From Halarcobacter anaerophilus (GTDB lineage Bacteria > Campylobacterota > Campylobacteria > Campylobacterales > Arcobacteraceae): 64,000 nt of DNA. The notes under the pieces are model-generated. The model was not told where the DNA came from. It ran no database searches and was given only the letters and a program-made list of their open reading frames with translations. The stretch spans positions 1,922,001 through 1,986,000 of the forward strand of contig NZ_CP041070.1 in NCBI RefSeq assembly GCF_006459125.1, written 5' to 3'. Shown piece by piece: positions 38,050-47,568 of the stretch (the stretch's first letter is position 1; every line of letters begins with the position of its first letter). A program made the translations under genes and the position numbers.

Positions 38050-38907
38050 ATGAAAAAAGATACAAAACATGCTAGAGATGATATTATAAACACGACTTTT
38101 TATTATATCTACAAAAATTTAGAGTATAAAATTACCCTTGATGAGTTGGCAAAACTAAATCATTTGAGCAAATATCATTATCATAGAATTATAAAAGAGG
38201 AGACGGGGAAGACTCTTTTTGAACTTATTGCAGATGAAAGATTAAAAAAAGCAGCAAATCTTTTAATTACCAATAAACACTCAACAATAAGCGAAATAGC
38301 AAATAAATGCGGTTATATTTCCCATTCATCTTTTATCAAAGCTTTTAAACTGAGATATAATTATACTCCTACACAATGGAGAAAAGGAAAGTTTAAAGAG
38401 TATTCAAAAGAGTTGATAGAGAAATTCCTTACGGCAAAAGATTTTTCAAAAATTGAACCTGAAATAAAAGTTTGCAAAGTTATTCATTGTGCTTATATAA
38501 GACACAACGGTTATGATAAAACAATCAAAAAAAGTTGGGAGAAACTTAAAGCTATTGCTTATGAAAACGGAATTAAAGAGTATAAACAGATTGCACTTTT
38601 TCATGATAATCCCGTAATTACTCCCCTTAAGAACTGCTCTTATGTAGCTTGTATAAATGTAAATAAAGATTTCAAAGCAATAAGCACTTTTGATATACCC
38701 GAGTCTTTATGTGCGGTGTTTAACCTAAAAGGAGTTTACGGAGATGTTTTAAATTTTATTAGATATGTGTATCACTATTGGCTTCCAAACTCAGGATATG
38801 AAGCAAAAACAATTCCCGCTTATGCAATTTATCATAAGAATTACTTTACCACTGAGCAAAAAGATTTTGATCTAGACTTTTACCTTCCGATTAATGTTTT
38901 ATACTAA
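38050..38907 (+). CDS. AraC-family regulator with GyrI-like effector domain
   Basis: 285 residues. N-terminal double HTH of AraC/XylS type: LDELAKLNHLSKYHYHRIIK then ISEIANKCGYISHSSFIKAF and RYNYTPTQWRK. The C-terminal ~155 residues are a GyrI/BmrR-like ligand domain (CAYIRHNGYDKTIKKSWEKL ... FDIPESLCAVFNLKG). This domain order is that of Rob/TetD-type multidrug or toxin sensors. Divergent from the aminotransferase gene. The ligand is unknown. Confidence 0.9.
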   Translation: MKKDTKHARDDIINTTFYYIYKNLEYKITLDELAKLNHLSKYHYHRIIKEETGKTLFELIADERLKKAANLLITNKHSTISEIANKCGYISHSSFIKAFKLRYNYTPTQWRKGKFKEYSKELIEKFLTAKDFSKIEPEIKVCKVIHCAYIRHNGYDKTIKKSWEKLKAIAYENGIKEYKQIALFHDNPVITPLKNCSYVACINVNKDFKAISTFDIPESLCAVFNLKGVYGDVLNFIRYVYHYWLPNSGYEAKTIPAYAIYHKNYFTTEQKDFDLDFYLPINVLY

Positions 38908-39158
38908 ATAAATAATCTTTATATTTATACTACAATTATTTTTTATATAAAAATAATTTATCTATTATAGTGATAACTGTTATTATAAATTTCCTATATA
39001 TAGCTATTTATAGAGTTTTAATAAAATCAATGATTTAATTATTTAAGCAATAAAAAATTATATTTATACATAAAAATAACTTTTTTATTTTAGATTATTT
39101 TTAAGTTATTTAATATAAAATATTTTTATGATGTGACAGTATATAGAAAGGAGTCACT

Positions 39159-41519
39159 ATGTTTAAAAATTTATCAATAAAAACAAAACTTTTAGCTACC
39201 GTAATCGGTTCAATAATTTTAATTGCACTAATTATGCTGTTTGAAATGTCGACAACGATTTATAAGGAAGTGAATCTTATTTTAAATGACAGCGAAAAAA
39301 GTGCATTTGATACAAAAGAGAAAGAGTTAAAAAATTATGTATCTTTAGCTTATAAAACTGTTGAATCTTATTATGAAAGAACTTCCAAAGAGAGAATTAG
39401 AAGTGAAGTAAAAGATTATATACAAGAGCAAACAAACTTTCTATTTTCAATTATTAACGAAGAGTATGAATAAAACAAAAATAAACTTTCGGAAAATGAA
39501 TTAAAAAATAGAATAGAATCTATTGTCTCATCGACACGATACGGAAAATCAGGATATTTTTGGATAAATGATTTTAATTATAAAATGATAATGCATCCAA
39601 TTAAAAAAGAGTTATCAGGAAAGATATTTAAAAATACACCTAAGACTCCATTTGTACAATTAGGAATAGAAGAACTTAGAAAAAGTAATAAAGACGTAGG
39701 TTTTATTGAATACTCTTTTTACAATCCTAGTACAAAAAAAGATGTATTTAAAACGTCGATAGTAAAAGTATTCAAACCTTTTAACTGGATAATAGGAACA
39801 GGTGCATATATAGATAATATATCCGAAAAAATGAAAAAAGAGGCTTTAAATGCAGTCTCAAAAATGAAGTACGGTGAAAACGGATATTTTTGGATTAATG
39901 ACTCAAACCACGTTGTATTAGCTCACGGAATAAAAGATTCTTTGGTTGGGAAAAATCTCTATAATCTAAAAGACAAAAAAGGGAATTACCTTTATAGAGA
40001 TATAGTAAAAACGGCAAATGCAAAAAAAGAGGGAGGAATCGTAAAATATTATTGGACAATTCCCGGAAGAGAAGGAGACTTTCAAAAATTTTCTTATGTA
40101 AAAAAATTTGAGCCTTGGGATCTGATTATAGGAACGGGAGCTTATGTAACGGATGTAGAAGATGCGATAAAAGAGATGCAAAAAAGAACACAAGAGAATG
40201 TTGTTGAAATTATAATCACTAATATAATTATGATTTTGGTTTTACTTGTAATAATCTCTTTTGCACTAATCTTCTTTATGAAAAAAGTTCTATTCAATCC
40301 TTTAATGAACTTCCAAACAGGACTCTTGAATTTCTTTAAATATATAAATAAAGAGCAAAAAGAGATTGAACCTTTAAATATAGAAGCCAATGATGAAATC
40401 GGTAAGATGGCAATTCTTATAAATGAGAATATAGATAATTCCAAAAAAATCATAGAGCAGGATAATGAACTTATTCATGAAGTAAAAGAGATAGTAAACC
40501 ATGTAGGACAAGGATATTTAGATAAAAAAATTTCAGGTTCTACAAATAATGAATCTCTTGAAGAGCTGAAATCTCTGCTTAATAATATGTTAGAAAATCT
40601 TCAAGCTCTTGTGGGAACAAATATCAATGCTTTAACAGATGTTTTAGAAAAATATGCAAATAGAGACTTTACCGAGAGATTACAGGCAAATCACGGGAAA
40701 ATAGGTAACAGCATTATAAATATGCATAAAATGATTACAAAAATTCTTCAAGATAATCAAGAAGACGGCTTACTTTTAAAAAATAAATCGGAAGAGTTAA
40801 CTTCAAGTGTAAGAACCTTAAGTGAAAATGCAACATCTCAAGCAGCTTCACTAGAAGAGACTGCTGCTTCTATTGAAGAGATAACAGGAAATATCAGACA
40901 AACAAGCGAAAAAGCACAACAAATGTTAAAAATCTCTTCAGATACTCAATCTTCTGCAAATAAAGGTAAAGAGTTAGCTAGTAAAACAGCAAAATCAATG
41001 GATGAGATAAATGATACGGTAATGAATATCAATGAAGCAATAACGGTAATAGACCAAATAGCTTTCCAAACAAATATTTTATCTCTTAACGCAGCAGTTG
41101 AAGCGGCAACAGCGGGAGAAGCAGGAAAAGGTTTTGCAGTAGTAGCCCAAGAAGTAAGAAACTTAGCGGCAAGAAGTGCAGAAGCAGCAAAAGAGATTAA
41201 AGATTTAGTTGAAAATGCTACAGTTAAAGCAAATGAAGGTAAACAAATAGGTTCATCTATGATAGAAGGCTTTAATGAATTAGACGCTAAAATAACACAA
41301 ACAAGTAACCTCATAGATGATGTTACAAATGCAGCAAGTGAGCAAAATACGGGAATGACACAAATTAGTGATGCAGTAAACCAACTTGATAGATTTACAC
41401 AAGAAAATGCAGCGGTGGCTGATAAAACAAATACCATAGCACAAGAGACAAATCAAGTATCCCTTGATATTGTTGAAAATGTAAATATGAATAATTTTGA
41501 AGGGAAAGTTAATAAATAA
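39159..41519 (+). pseudogene. Methyl-accepting chemotaxis protein interrupted by an in-frame TAA
   Basis: The frame 39159-41519 encodes a complete chemoreceptor except for one stop codon, TAA at 39471-39473. Before it: membrane helix (~10-29) and start of the sensor (104 aa). After it the same frame continues without shift as [15 protein letters not shown] and two Cache-like repeats ([12 protein letters not shown] and [12 protein letters not shown], each ending WxxIIGTGAY), a second membrane helix, HAMP-like region and the canonical signalling tip ([20 protein letters not shown]). A single A-to-T change (AAA to TAA) explains it. Reinitiation at ATG 39585 would lack the first membrane helix. 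Pseudogene, readthrough or sequence error are all possible. Confidence 0.85.
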
Positions 41520-41531
41520 CTTTTCCCTGCA

Positions 41532-42200
41532 ATGAAACTTTTAGACAAAACCCACAAAATATACCTTCTTGACAATGATAATTTTGATTTTCCTAGCTTA
41601 GAAATGATGAATGATGATTTAGTGGCAGTTGGAGGAGATTTTCATCCCCAAAGATTGATAAATGCCTATGAAAACGGTATTTTCCCTTGGTTTATAGATG
41701 ATTACAATCATATACACTGGTTTAGTCCAAACAAAAGAATGGTTCTATATCCAAATGAGTTTAGGCTTACAAAAAGTCTGAAAAGAACAATAAACAACAA
41801 AGGGTTTGTAGTAAAAACAAATAAAAACTTTGAAGAGGTTATAAGAAACTGCTCAACCATAAAAAGAAAACATGAAGATGATACCTGGATTGATGAAAAC
41901 TTTATTATAGCCTATACAAATCTATATAAATTAGGCTTTGCCTACTCTATTGAAACCTATTTAGATGAAAAGTTAGTAGGAGGTCTTTACGGAGTTTTAA
42001 TTAATGACGTATTTTGTGGAGAGAGTATGTTTGCAAAAGAGAAAGATGCTTCAAAAGTAGCATTTTATCACCTTTGCAAACAAGCACAACAAAATGGAAT
42101 CAAACTAATTGATTGCCAAGTTCATAATAACCACTTGGCATCACTTGGTGCAAGAGAGATTCCAAGAGTTGAATATTTTAAACTATTAAAAGAAGATTAA
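41532..42200 (+). CDS. aat: Leucyl/phenylalanyl-tRNA-protein transferase
   Basis: Adds Leu or Phe to proteins with N-terminal Arg/Lys, marking them for ClpS/ClpAP (N-degron pathway). Signatures: DDLVAVGGDFHPQRLINAYE, GIFPWF, WFSPNKRMVL, and GGLYGVLINDVFCGESMF followed by IDCQVHNNHLASLGA. 222 aa, normal. It lies one base before the methyltransferase ORF (42202), with which it is co-transcribed. Confidence 0.96.
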   Translation: MKLLDKTHKIYLLDNDNFDFPSLEMMNDDLVAVGGDFHPQRLINAYENGIFPWFIDDYNHIHWFSPNKRMVLYPNEFRLTKSLKRTINNKGFVVKTNKNFEEVIRNCSTIKRKHEDDTWIDENFIIAYTNLYKLGFAYSIETYLDEKLVGGLYGVLINDVFCGESMFAKEKDASKVAFYHLCKQAQQNGIKLIDCQVHNNHLASLGAREIPRVEYFKLLKED

Positions 42201-42201
42201 C

Positions 42202-42774
42202 ATGGCAATCGAAGATAAACAAAAATGGAATGAGAAGTATAAAAACACTCCTAAACTTTTAGAAGATAGAACTCCTAGTGAAAAATTGGTTGATACTATA
42301 AAAAACTGCAAAGGTAAAAAAGCTTTAGAAATAGCCTGCGGAAGCGGCCGAAACTCTATATTTTTAGCCCAAGAAGGGTTTGAAGTTGATGCTTTGGATA
42401 TTTCAGAAGTTGCTTTAGAAAAATTAAAACAAAAAGATTTTCCAAATATTCATGTCAAAATTGTTGATTTAGATGAGTTTATTCCTGAAAAAAACAGTTA
42501 TGATTTGATAGTTATGACAAACTTTTTGGATAGAAAAATCATCTCATCTTTAAAAAATGCTCTTAAAAAGGACGGTATTTTATTTATTGAAACCTATATG
42601 GAAGACAAAGAGAATGAAAAACCCGATTCCAACCCTGATTTTCTTTTGAAAAAAGGTGAACTAAAAGCTTTCTTTGAAGAAGGTTTTGAAATTTTAAATT
42701 ATGATGAGTTTTTTAATGAAACTTATGAACTTTACAGAATGAAAAAACAGTCAATTTCAGTAAGAAAATTTTAA
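42202..42774 (+). CDS. Class I SAM-dependent methyltransferase (TehB-like)
   Basis: 190 residues. Motif I is ALEIACGSGRNSIFLAQEG, followed by VDALDISEVALEKL; N-terminal WNEKY start typical of the tellurite-resistance/TehB-like group. Substrate unknown. Its stop lies ~55 bp before a terminator hairpin. Confidence 0.83.
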   Translation: MAIEDKQKWNEKYKNTPKLLEDRTPSEKLVDTIKNCKGKKALEIACGSGRNSIFLAQEGFEVDALDISEVALEKLKQKDFPNIHVKIVDLDEFIPEKNSYDLIVMTNFLDRKIISSLKNALKKDGILFIETYMEDKENEKPDSNPDFLLKKGELKAFFEEGFEILNYDEFFNETYELYRMKKQSISVRKF

Positions 42775-42830
42775 AAACTTTTCCACATCTCTTAATTTCT
42801 TGACAGAATTAATATTAATTTGAATTAATA

Positions 42831-42858
42831 GAAAATCCCCTTAAAAAAGAGGATTTTC
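42831..42858. terminator. Bidirectional terminator between methyltransferase and formate dehydrogenase operon
   Basis: 8-bp perfect stem GAAAATCC / GGATTTTC with a 12-base loop. On the plus strand it runs into CTTAGATTTTTTT; on the minus strand the loop and flank are A/T rich. It sits between convergent genes and probably ends both operons. Confidence 0.65.
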
Positions 42859-42860
42859 TT

Positions 42861-42890
42861 AGATTTTTTTAGATTTTTTTAGATTTTTTT
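42861..42890. repeat. Three tandem copies of AGATTTTTTT
   Basis: A 10-bp unit is repeated three times without mismatch across the stop codon of the formate dehydrogenase gamma gene. Since 10 is not a multiple of 3, copy-number changes would alter the last residues (Lys/Leu-rich tail) of the protein and the spacing to the terminator. Possible slippage site. Confidence 0.7.
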
Positions 42891-43762
42891 AACTTTTTAT
42901 AAAAAGTACTATGTAAAATTTCTACTTCTTCTTCCTCTTTATATCCGGTTATTATACTGTGAATTGCACCTTTAATTGCAAAAACAGACATATATACATG
43001 GGTCATAAATAGTGCTGCTACTGCCATTCCTAAGACATTATGCACTATTGCGCTTGCTCTTAATAAATCAATTTGCGATATTCCTAAAGATGTAATAAAT
43101 TCTAGTTTAAAATCTTGAAAGAACATAATTGCACCCGTAAGAATCATAATAATTCCGCCAAAAGTACAAATCCAAAACCACATTTTTTGACCCGCATTAA
43201 ATCTTCCTGCAGGGATAGGGTCTTTTCTTTTATTTAAATATCCTCCTAAAATCATCATCCATTTGATATCATCACTTGTAGGAAGCATATCTTTAAACCA
43301 CATCAATAACATCGGTATTACAGAAATCACAAATAATATTGTTGCAATGCCATGAACATCTTTACAAAATCTTACAAATCCACCACCGCCGAATGTTGTG
43401 CCAAAAACAAGTACAAATCCTGTTGGAATAATAAGAATAAATGCAATTGCGGCAATTGTGTGAACTATTCTATTAAAAACCGAAAAAACAAAGATCTTTT
43501 TTCTATCGTGTGAAAAAATCATTGGTCCTATAATTTTATAGTGTATAAAGAAGACTGCGGGTACTCCAATTAATACTCCAAAAAATATAGGTTTAAAATA
43601 TGTACTTTGTAAAAGAGTAAACCATTTACCTAAATGTAAAGAGTTCTCTTTATCATACGCCAAAATATTTGGAATTAAATCTTTTCCAAATATTGCACTT
43701 TCACTAGCTATTGCTAGTGAAGTTAATGTTAGAAATAAAATTAATATATATTTAAATTTCAT
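42869..43762 (-). CDS. Formate dehydrogenase gamma subunit (cytochrome b)
   Basis: Membrane cytochrome b subunit (297 aa) that passes electrons from the periplasmic FDH to menaquinone. It has a signal-like N-terminus (ILILFLTLTSLAIASESA), then about four membrane helices. His residues for haem are in NRIVHTIAAIAFI and VHGIATILFV, and IVHNVLGMAVAALFMTHVYMS lies near the end. Starts 11 bp after the beta subunit. The Lys-rich C-terminus is encoded by part of the tandem repeat. Confidence 0.92.
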   Translation of the reverse strand: MKFKYILILFLTLTSLAIASESAIFGKDLIPNILAYDKENSLHLGKWFTLLQSTYFKPIFFGVLIGVPAVFFIHYKIIGPMIFSHDRKKIFVFSVFNRIVHTIAAIAFILIIPTGFVLVFGTTFGGGGFVRFCKDVHGIATILFVISVIPMLLMWFKDMLPTSDDIKWMMILGGYLNKRKDPIPAGRFNAGQKMWFWICTFGGIIMILTGAIMFFQDFKLEFITSLGISQIDLLRASAIVHNVLGMAVAALFMTHVYMSVFAIKGAIHSIITGYKEEEEVEILHSTFYKKLKKSKKI

Positions 43763-43773
43763 AATAGTACTTT

Positions 43774-44376
43774 CTATGATTTATAAGCCGAACTCCAAGC
43801 AACAGCAGAGTCAGTATGCTTATGTCCTCTAGATATTACTCTTTGTCTATATATTTCAGAGACTTTTTGAGAATCACCTACTAAAAGTGCATTTGTTGAA
43901 CAAACGGCTGCACATATTGGAACTTTACCTTCAGCAATTCTATTTTGACCATAAAGTTCTCTCTCTTCTTCACTATTTGTTTCTAGCGGACCACCTGCAC
44001 ACATTGTACATTTATCCATTGCTCCTTTTGTTCCAAATGCACCGTCTCTTGGAAATTGAGGTGCCCCAAAAGGACAAGCATAAAGACAATATCCACATCC
44101 GATACATTTATCTTTATCATGAAGAACAATTCCGTCTTCTCTAATATAAAAACAATCTACGGGACACACTTGTTCACAAGGTGCATCACTGCAATGCATA
44201 CAAGCAATGGATAAAGAGTATTCTAATCCTTCAATACCTTCATTTAATGTAATAACTTTTCTTCTACTAATTCCTGTTGGTAATTCATGAGCTTCAGAAC
44301 AACCTACAGTACAAGCATAACACTCAATACATCTATCTTCATCGCAATAAAATTTCATTCTTGCCATTTCACTCAT
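43774..44376 (-). CDS. Formate dehydrogenase beta subunit (four [4Fe-4S] clusters)
   Basis: 200 residues, the electron-wire subunit. Four cysteine groups: CIECYACTVGCSEAH, CMHCSDAPCEQVCPVDC, CIGCGYCLYACPFG, and CTMCAGG with CAAVCSTNAL. It has no signal of its own and is expected to be exported with the alpha subunit via TAT. Between alpha and gamma with 9-11-bp gaps. Confidence 0.94.
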   Translation of the reverse strand: MSEMARMKFYCDEDRCIECYACTVGCSEAHELPTGISRRKVITLNEGIEGLEYSLSIACMHCSDAPCEQVCPVDCFYIREDGIVLHDKDKCIGCGYCLYACPFGAPQFPRDGAFGTKGAMDKCTMCAGGPLETNSEEERELYGQNRIAEGKVPICAAVCSTNALLVGDSQKVSEIYRQRVISRGHKHTDSAVAWSSAYKS

Positions 44377-44385
44377 AACTTACTC

Positions 44386-47226
44386 CTACGCTCTTTCTAT
44401 TCTGCAAAGACCTGCATTAAACTCAGGTATTTGTGTTATTACATCAAACCCGTAATTTGTAATAGTATTTGAACTTTCACCATTTACATAAGGTTTTGTT
44501 CCTTTGGGATATCTATGAGTTAAATCAACTCCTTGCATCATACCTGCAAAATTATATGGCATAGCTACACGGTCGGGAGTCACGCTATAGTTATAATATG
44601 CTTTAATTTTAATCTTAGTTCCTTGAGGTGAATGTAACCACATATCATCTCTGTCTCTAATTCCATGTTTAGCTGCTAAATCCGGATGAATATTTGCAAA
44701 CATTTCAGGAGTTATATGAGAAAGATATTTACTTGTTCTTTCAAGCATACCTGCACCGCTTAAGTTTACGAGTCTCATAGTAACAATCATTGTCGGGAAC
44801 TCTTTAAACCAATCTTTTTCACTCTGTTCTGATTCAAATTTCACATCAACCCTAAAGTTATTTTTTTGATCTGGATAAGTCGGATATTTTTTAACTAAAT
44901 CAAATCTTGGTGAATGAATTGGTTCTCTATGTTTTGGAACAGGGTCGGGGAATGTCCACACAATTGCTCTTGCTCTTGCATTTCCATACGCACAAACACC
45001 TTTTTCTCTACATTTTTCTTGAATAATTCCACTTAAATCAACTTTCCAGTTTGCTCCCATTTTTCTTTTTTCATCTTCTGTTAATTTAATATTTAAAACT
45101 TCTTCAATATTATCTTTGGTAAGTTCAGGATATCCACCTTTAACCTCTGATTTTTTAACAGTTGTAGCACTACTAGCTAATTGACTTATACCATCATGTT
45201 CCAAACCAAATCTATTTCTAAATCCCATACCACCTTCATTTACCGGTACATCGGGATTATACAAAATAGGACTTCCAGGATGTTTTGTATCCCAACACGG
45301 CCAAGGTAATCCATAGTATTGACCTTGCATTTTTCCATAACCTTTTAAAGTAAGAGGATCAAATAGATGCCAGTTCTCTTGATGTTCTTTAAGTCTTTTT
45401 GCAGTCCAACCGCCAAGACCGATAGTTTTCACTGTTCTTGCTAATTCATCTGCTGCATCATCAGGCCAAACAAAATCATCTTTTACTTTTTTTATTTCAC
45501 CGTCAACAATATCGTGTTTCATCCCGCTTACAAATTCATCATAAAACCCAAATTTTTTAGCAAATTCAAACATAATTTCATGGTCAGGTTTAGACTCATA
45601 TAGTGGATCAACAACTTTACTTCTCCATTGAGAAGATCTATTACTTGCCGTTACGCTACCTTCTGTTTCAAACTGCGTTGCTGCAGGTATTATATATATT
45701 CCATCTTTTCTATCACTCAAAATTGCAGCTTCATTTACAAAGGGTTCTGCAATAACAAGCAAATCAAGTTTTTTAATTGCTTCTTGAATTTTCACTTGTT
45801 GAGTCATAGAGGTAATTCCCGTACCTTGAACCCATAAAGCTCTAATTGGACTTGAAGAGTAAGTTTTCTCTTCTTGTAAAACACCTTGCCACCATTTTGC
45901 TAATGAAAATCCTTTTTCATTCATCCATTTATGAGAGTGAAATCTTCCTTTCAACCACTCATAATCAACTCCCCAGGCTTTTGCATAATATTTCCAAGCA
46001 TCATCACTTAATCCATAATAACCTGGAAGAGAGTCTGCTAGATTACACATATCAGTAGAACCTTGAACATTATCATGTCCTCTAATAATATTACATCCTC
46101 CACCTTTTTTACCTGCATTTCCTAATACTAATTGAAGTATTGGAATAATTCTAGTATTTGATGTACCTGTACTATGTTGAGTGATACCTAATGCCCAAAC
46201 TGCCGTTGCAGGTTTGGTAGTTGCAAATAATCTAGTGATTTGAATAATTTTTTCAGCCGGGATTCCCGTAACATCAGCTGTTACTTCCGGTGTCCATTTT
46301 TTAGCCTCTTCTCTAATCTTATCCATTCCGTAAACACGGCTTTCTATAAAGTTTTTATCTTCCCAGCCGTTTTTAAATATTAAATGAAGCATTCCATAAA
46401 CAAAGGCAACATCGGTACCGGTTCTAATTCTTAAATAATGATCAGCTTTTGCAGCGGATTTTGTATAAACAGGGTCAACAACAATTAGTTTAGCATTATT
46501 TCTATCTTTTGCTTGAAGAAAATGCTTAAATCCGATTGGGCAAGATGAAGCTGAATTTGCTCCAATCATTAATATAGCTTTTGAGTTTTCAACAACATCA
46601 CCGAAATGATTCGTCATTGCACCATAACCCCAAGTATTGGCTGCTCCTGCAACAGAAGCACTATGACAAACTCTTGCAACATGATCAATATTATTTGTTC
46701 CCCACATTGCAGCAAATTTACTAAAATAAAAAGATTGCTGCAAATTAAATTTTGCAGAGCCTAAAAACATTGCTATATCAGGACCGTTCTCTTTTCTTAA
46801 TTCAAGCATTTTTGATGATATTTCATCTATTGCTTGTTCCCAAGAGATTCTTTGCCACTTTCCATCTACTTTTTTAAGTGGATGTTTTATTCTTTGTTTA
46901 CTTTTTACTAAATCAATTTGGTCAATCCCTTTACAGCAATGACTTCCTTCACTAATAGGATGATCCTGTGCCACATCTTGTCTCACCCAAACACCATTTT
47001 GAACTTCTGCTATAATGCCACATCCAGCAGAACAAATACTACAAATTGTTTTAACTTTTTTCGAACCTGGAAAAGGATTTCTTATCTCTTCATTTGTTGC
47101 TTCTCTAACACTATTATTTGAAGCGAACATTGAAGTCACACCTACTCCTGCGCCAATTGAAGCAAGTTTAAGAAAATTTCTTCGTCCAAGTTTCAAAGAT
47201 AAATCGTTAAGTACATTTTTACCCAT
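44386..47226 (-). CDS. Formate dehydrogenase alpha subunit, molybdopterin, cysteine form
   Basis: Catalytic subunit (946 aa): formate to CO2 in the periplasm. Twin-arginine signal GRRNFLKLASIGAG (14-27). N-terminal cluster Cys62, Cys65, Cys69 and Cys97/98. The active-site residue is Cys187 (ARVCHSAS; codon TGT at 46668-46666), where E. coli and Campylobacter jejuni enzymes have selenocysteine. His188 follows, as in the family. C-terminal molybdopterin-dinucleotide domain (GAGMLERTSKYLSH). It may be tungsten- or molybdenum-dependent; not decidable here. Confidence 0.95.
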   Translation of the reverse strand: MGKNVLNDLSLKLGRRNFLKLASIGAGVGVTSMFASNNSVREATNEEIRNPFPGSKKVKTICSICSAGCGIIAEVQNGVWVRQDVAQDHPISEGSHCCKGIDQIDLVKSKQRIKHPLKKVDGKWQRISWEQAIDEISSKMLELRKENGPDIAMFLGSAKFNLQQSFYFSKFAAMWGTNNIDHVARVCHSASVAGAANTWGYGAMTNHFGDVVENSKAILMIGANSASSCPIGFKHFLQAKDRNNAKLIVVDPVYTKSAAKADHYLRIRTGTDVAFVYGMLHLIFKNGWEDKNFIESRVYGMDKIREEAKKWTPEVTADVTGIPAEKIIQITRLFATTKPATAVWALGITQHSTGTSNTRIIPILQLVLGNAGKKGGGCNIIRGHDNVQGSTDMCNLADSLPGYYGLSDDAWKYYAKAWGVDYEWLKGRFHSHKWMNEKGFSLAKWWQGVLQEEKTYSSSPIRALWVQGTGITSMTQQVKIQEAIKKLDLLVIAEPFVNEAAILSDRKDGIYIIPAATQFETEGSVTASNRSSQWRSKVVDPLYESKPDHEIMFEFAKKFGFYDEFVSGMKHDIVDGEIKKVKDDFVWPDDAADELARTVKTIGLGGWTAKRLKEHQENWHLFDPLTLKGYGKMQGQYYGLPWPCWDTKHPGSPILYNPDVPVNEGGMGFRNRFGLEHDGISQLASSATTVKKSEVKGGYPELTKDNIEEVLNIKLTEDEKRKMGANWKVDLSGIIQEKCREKGVCAYGNARARAIVWTFPDPVPKHREPIHSPRFDLVKKYPTYPDQKNNFRVDVKFESEQSEKDWFKEFPTMIVTMRLVNLSGAGMLERTSKYLSHITPEMFANIHPDLAAKHGIRDRDDMWLHSPQGTKIKIKAYYNYSVTPDRVAMPYNFAGMMQGVDLTHRYPKGTKPYVNGESSNTITNYGFDVITQIPEFNAGLCRIERA

Positions 47227-47243
47227 TATCTTTTACTCCTTTT

Positions 47244-47450
47244 TTAGTAGCTAGCTTTATAAAAAGCTTCCCATTCAGCGGTTTGTTTATATAAAACCTC
47301 TTTTTTAGGAGATTTTCCTACAACTACACCATTTGAACTTGCACCTTTATCACTTTTAGTACTTGCCATTGAAACAGTAGAACTCCCAACAGCCATAAGT
47401 GCACTTGCACCTAAAGTTTTTTTAATAAAACTCCTTCTATTTGTATTCAT
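47244..47450 (-). CDS. Formate dehydrogenase-region TAT small protein
   Basis: 68 residues: twin-arginine signal NRRSFIKKTLGASALMAVG, a short linker and a conserved-looking tail PKKEVLYKQTAEWEAFYKASY. This size and context match the small TAT proteins that precede fdhA in many Proteobacteria (the 'formate dehydrogenase region TAT target' family). Possibly a chaperone or subunit of the complex. SD GGAGGAAG. A nine-codon ORF overlaps its start (see findings). Confidence 0.88.
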   Translation of the reverse strand: MNTNRRSFIKKTLGASALMAVGSSTVSMASTKSDKGASSNGVVVGKSPKKEVLYKQTAEWEAFYKASY

Positions 47451-47568
47451 AACTTCCTCCGTTCATTTTTTCTCCTTCTTTTAAAAAAAGATAAATCAAA
47501 AAAGATTTTTACTTTTCTCATTTATCTCTTTTTATATAAAAGATTAGGAAAAGAGTTAAAATTAAACT

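Noticed and set aside
39474-39584. Frameshift in the chemoreceptor gene
   Set aside because: Both halves are in the same frame; only a single stop codon separates them.
40946-41437. 163-codon open frame on the minus strand
   Set aside because: It is antisense to the highly conserved signalling domain of the chemoreceptor.
46660-46700. Selenocysteine codon in the formate dehydrogenase gene
   Set aside because: The active-site codon is TGT, and the frame has no internal TGA.
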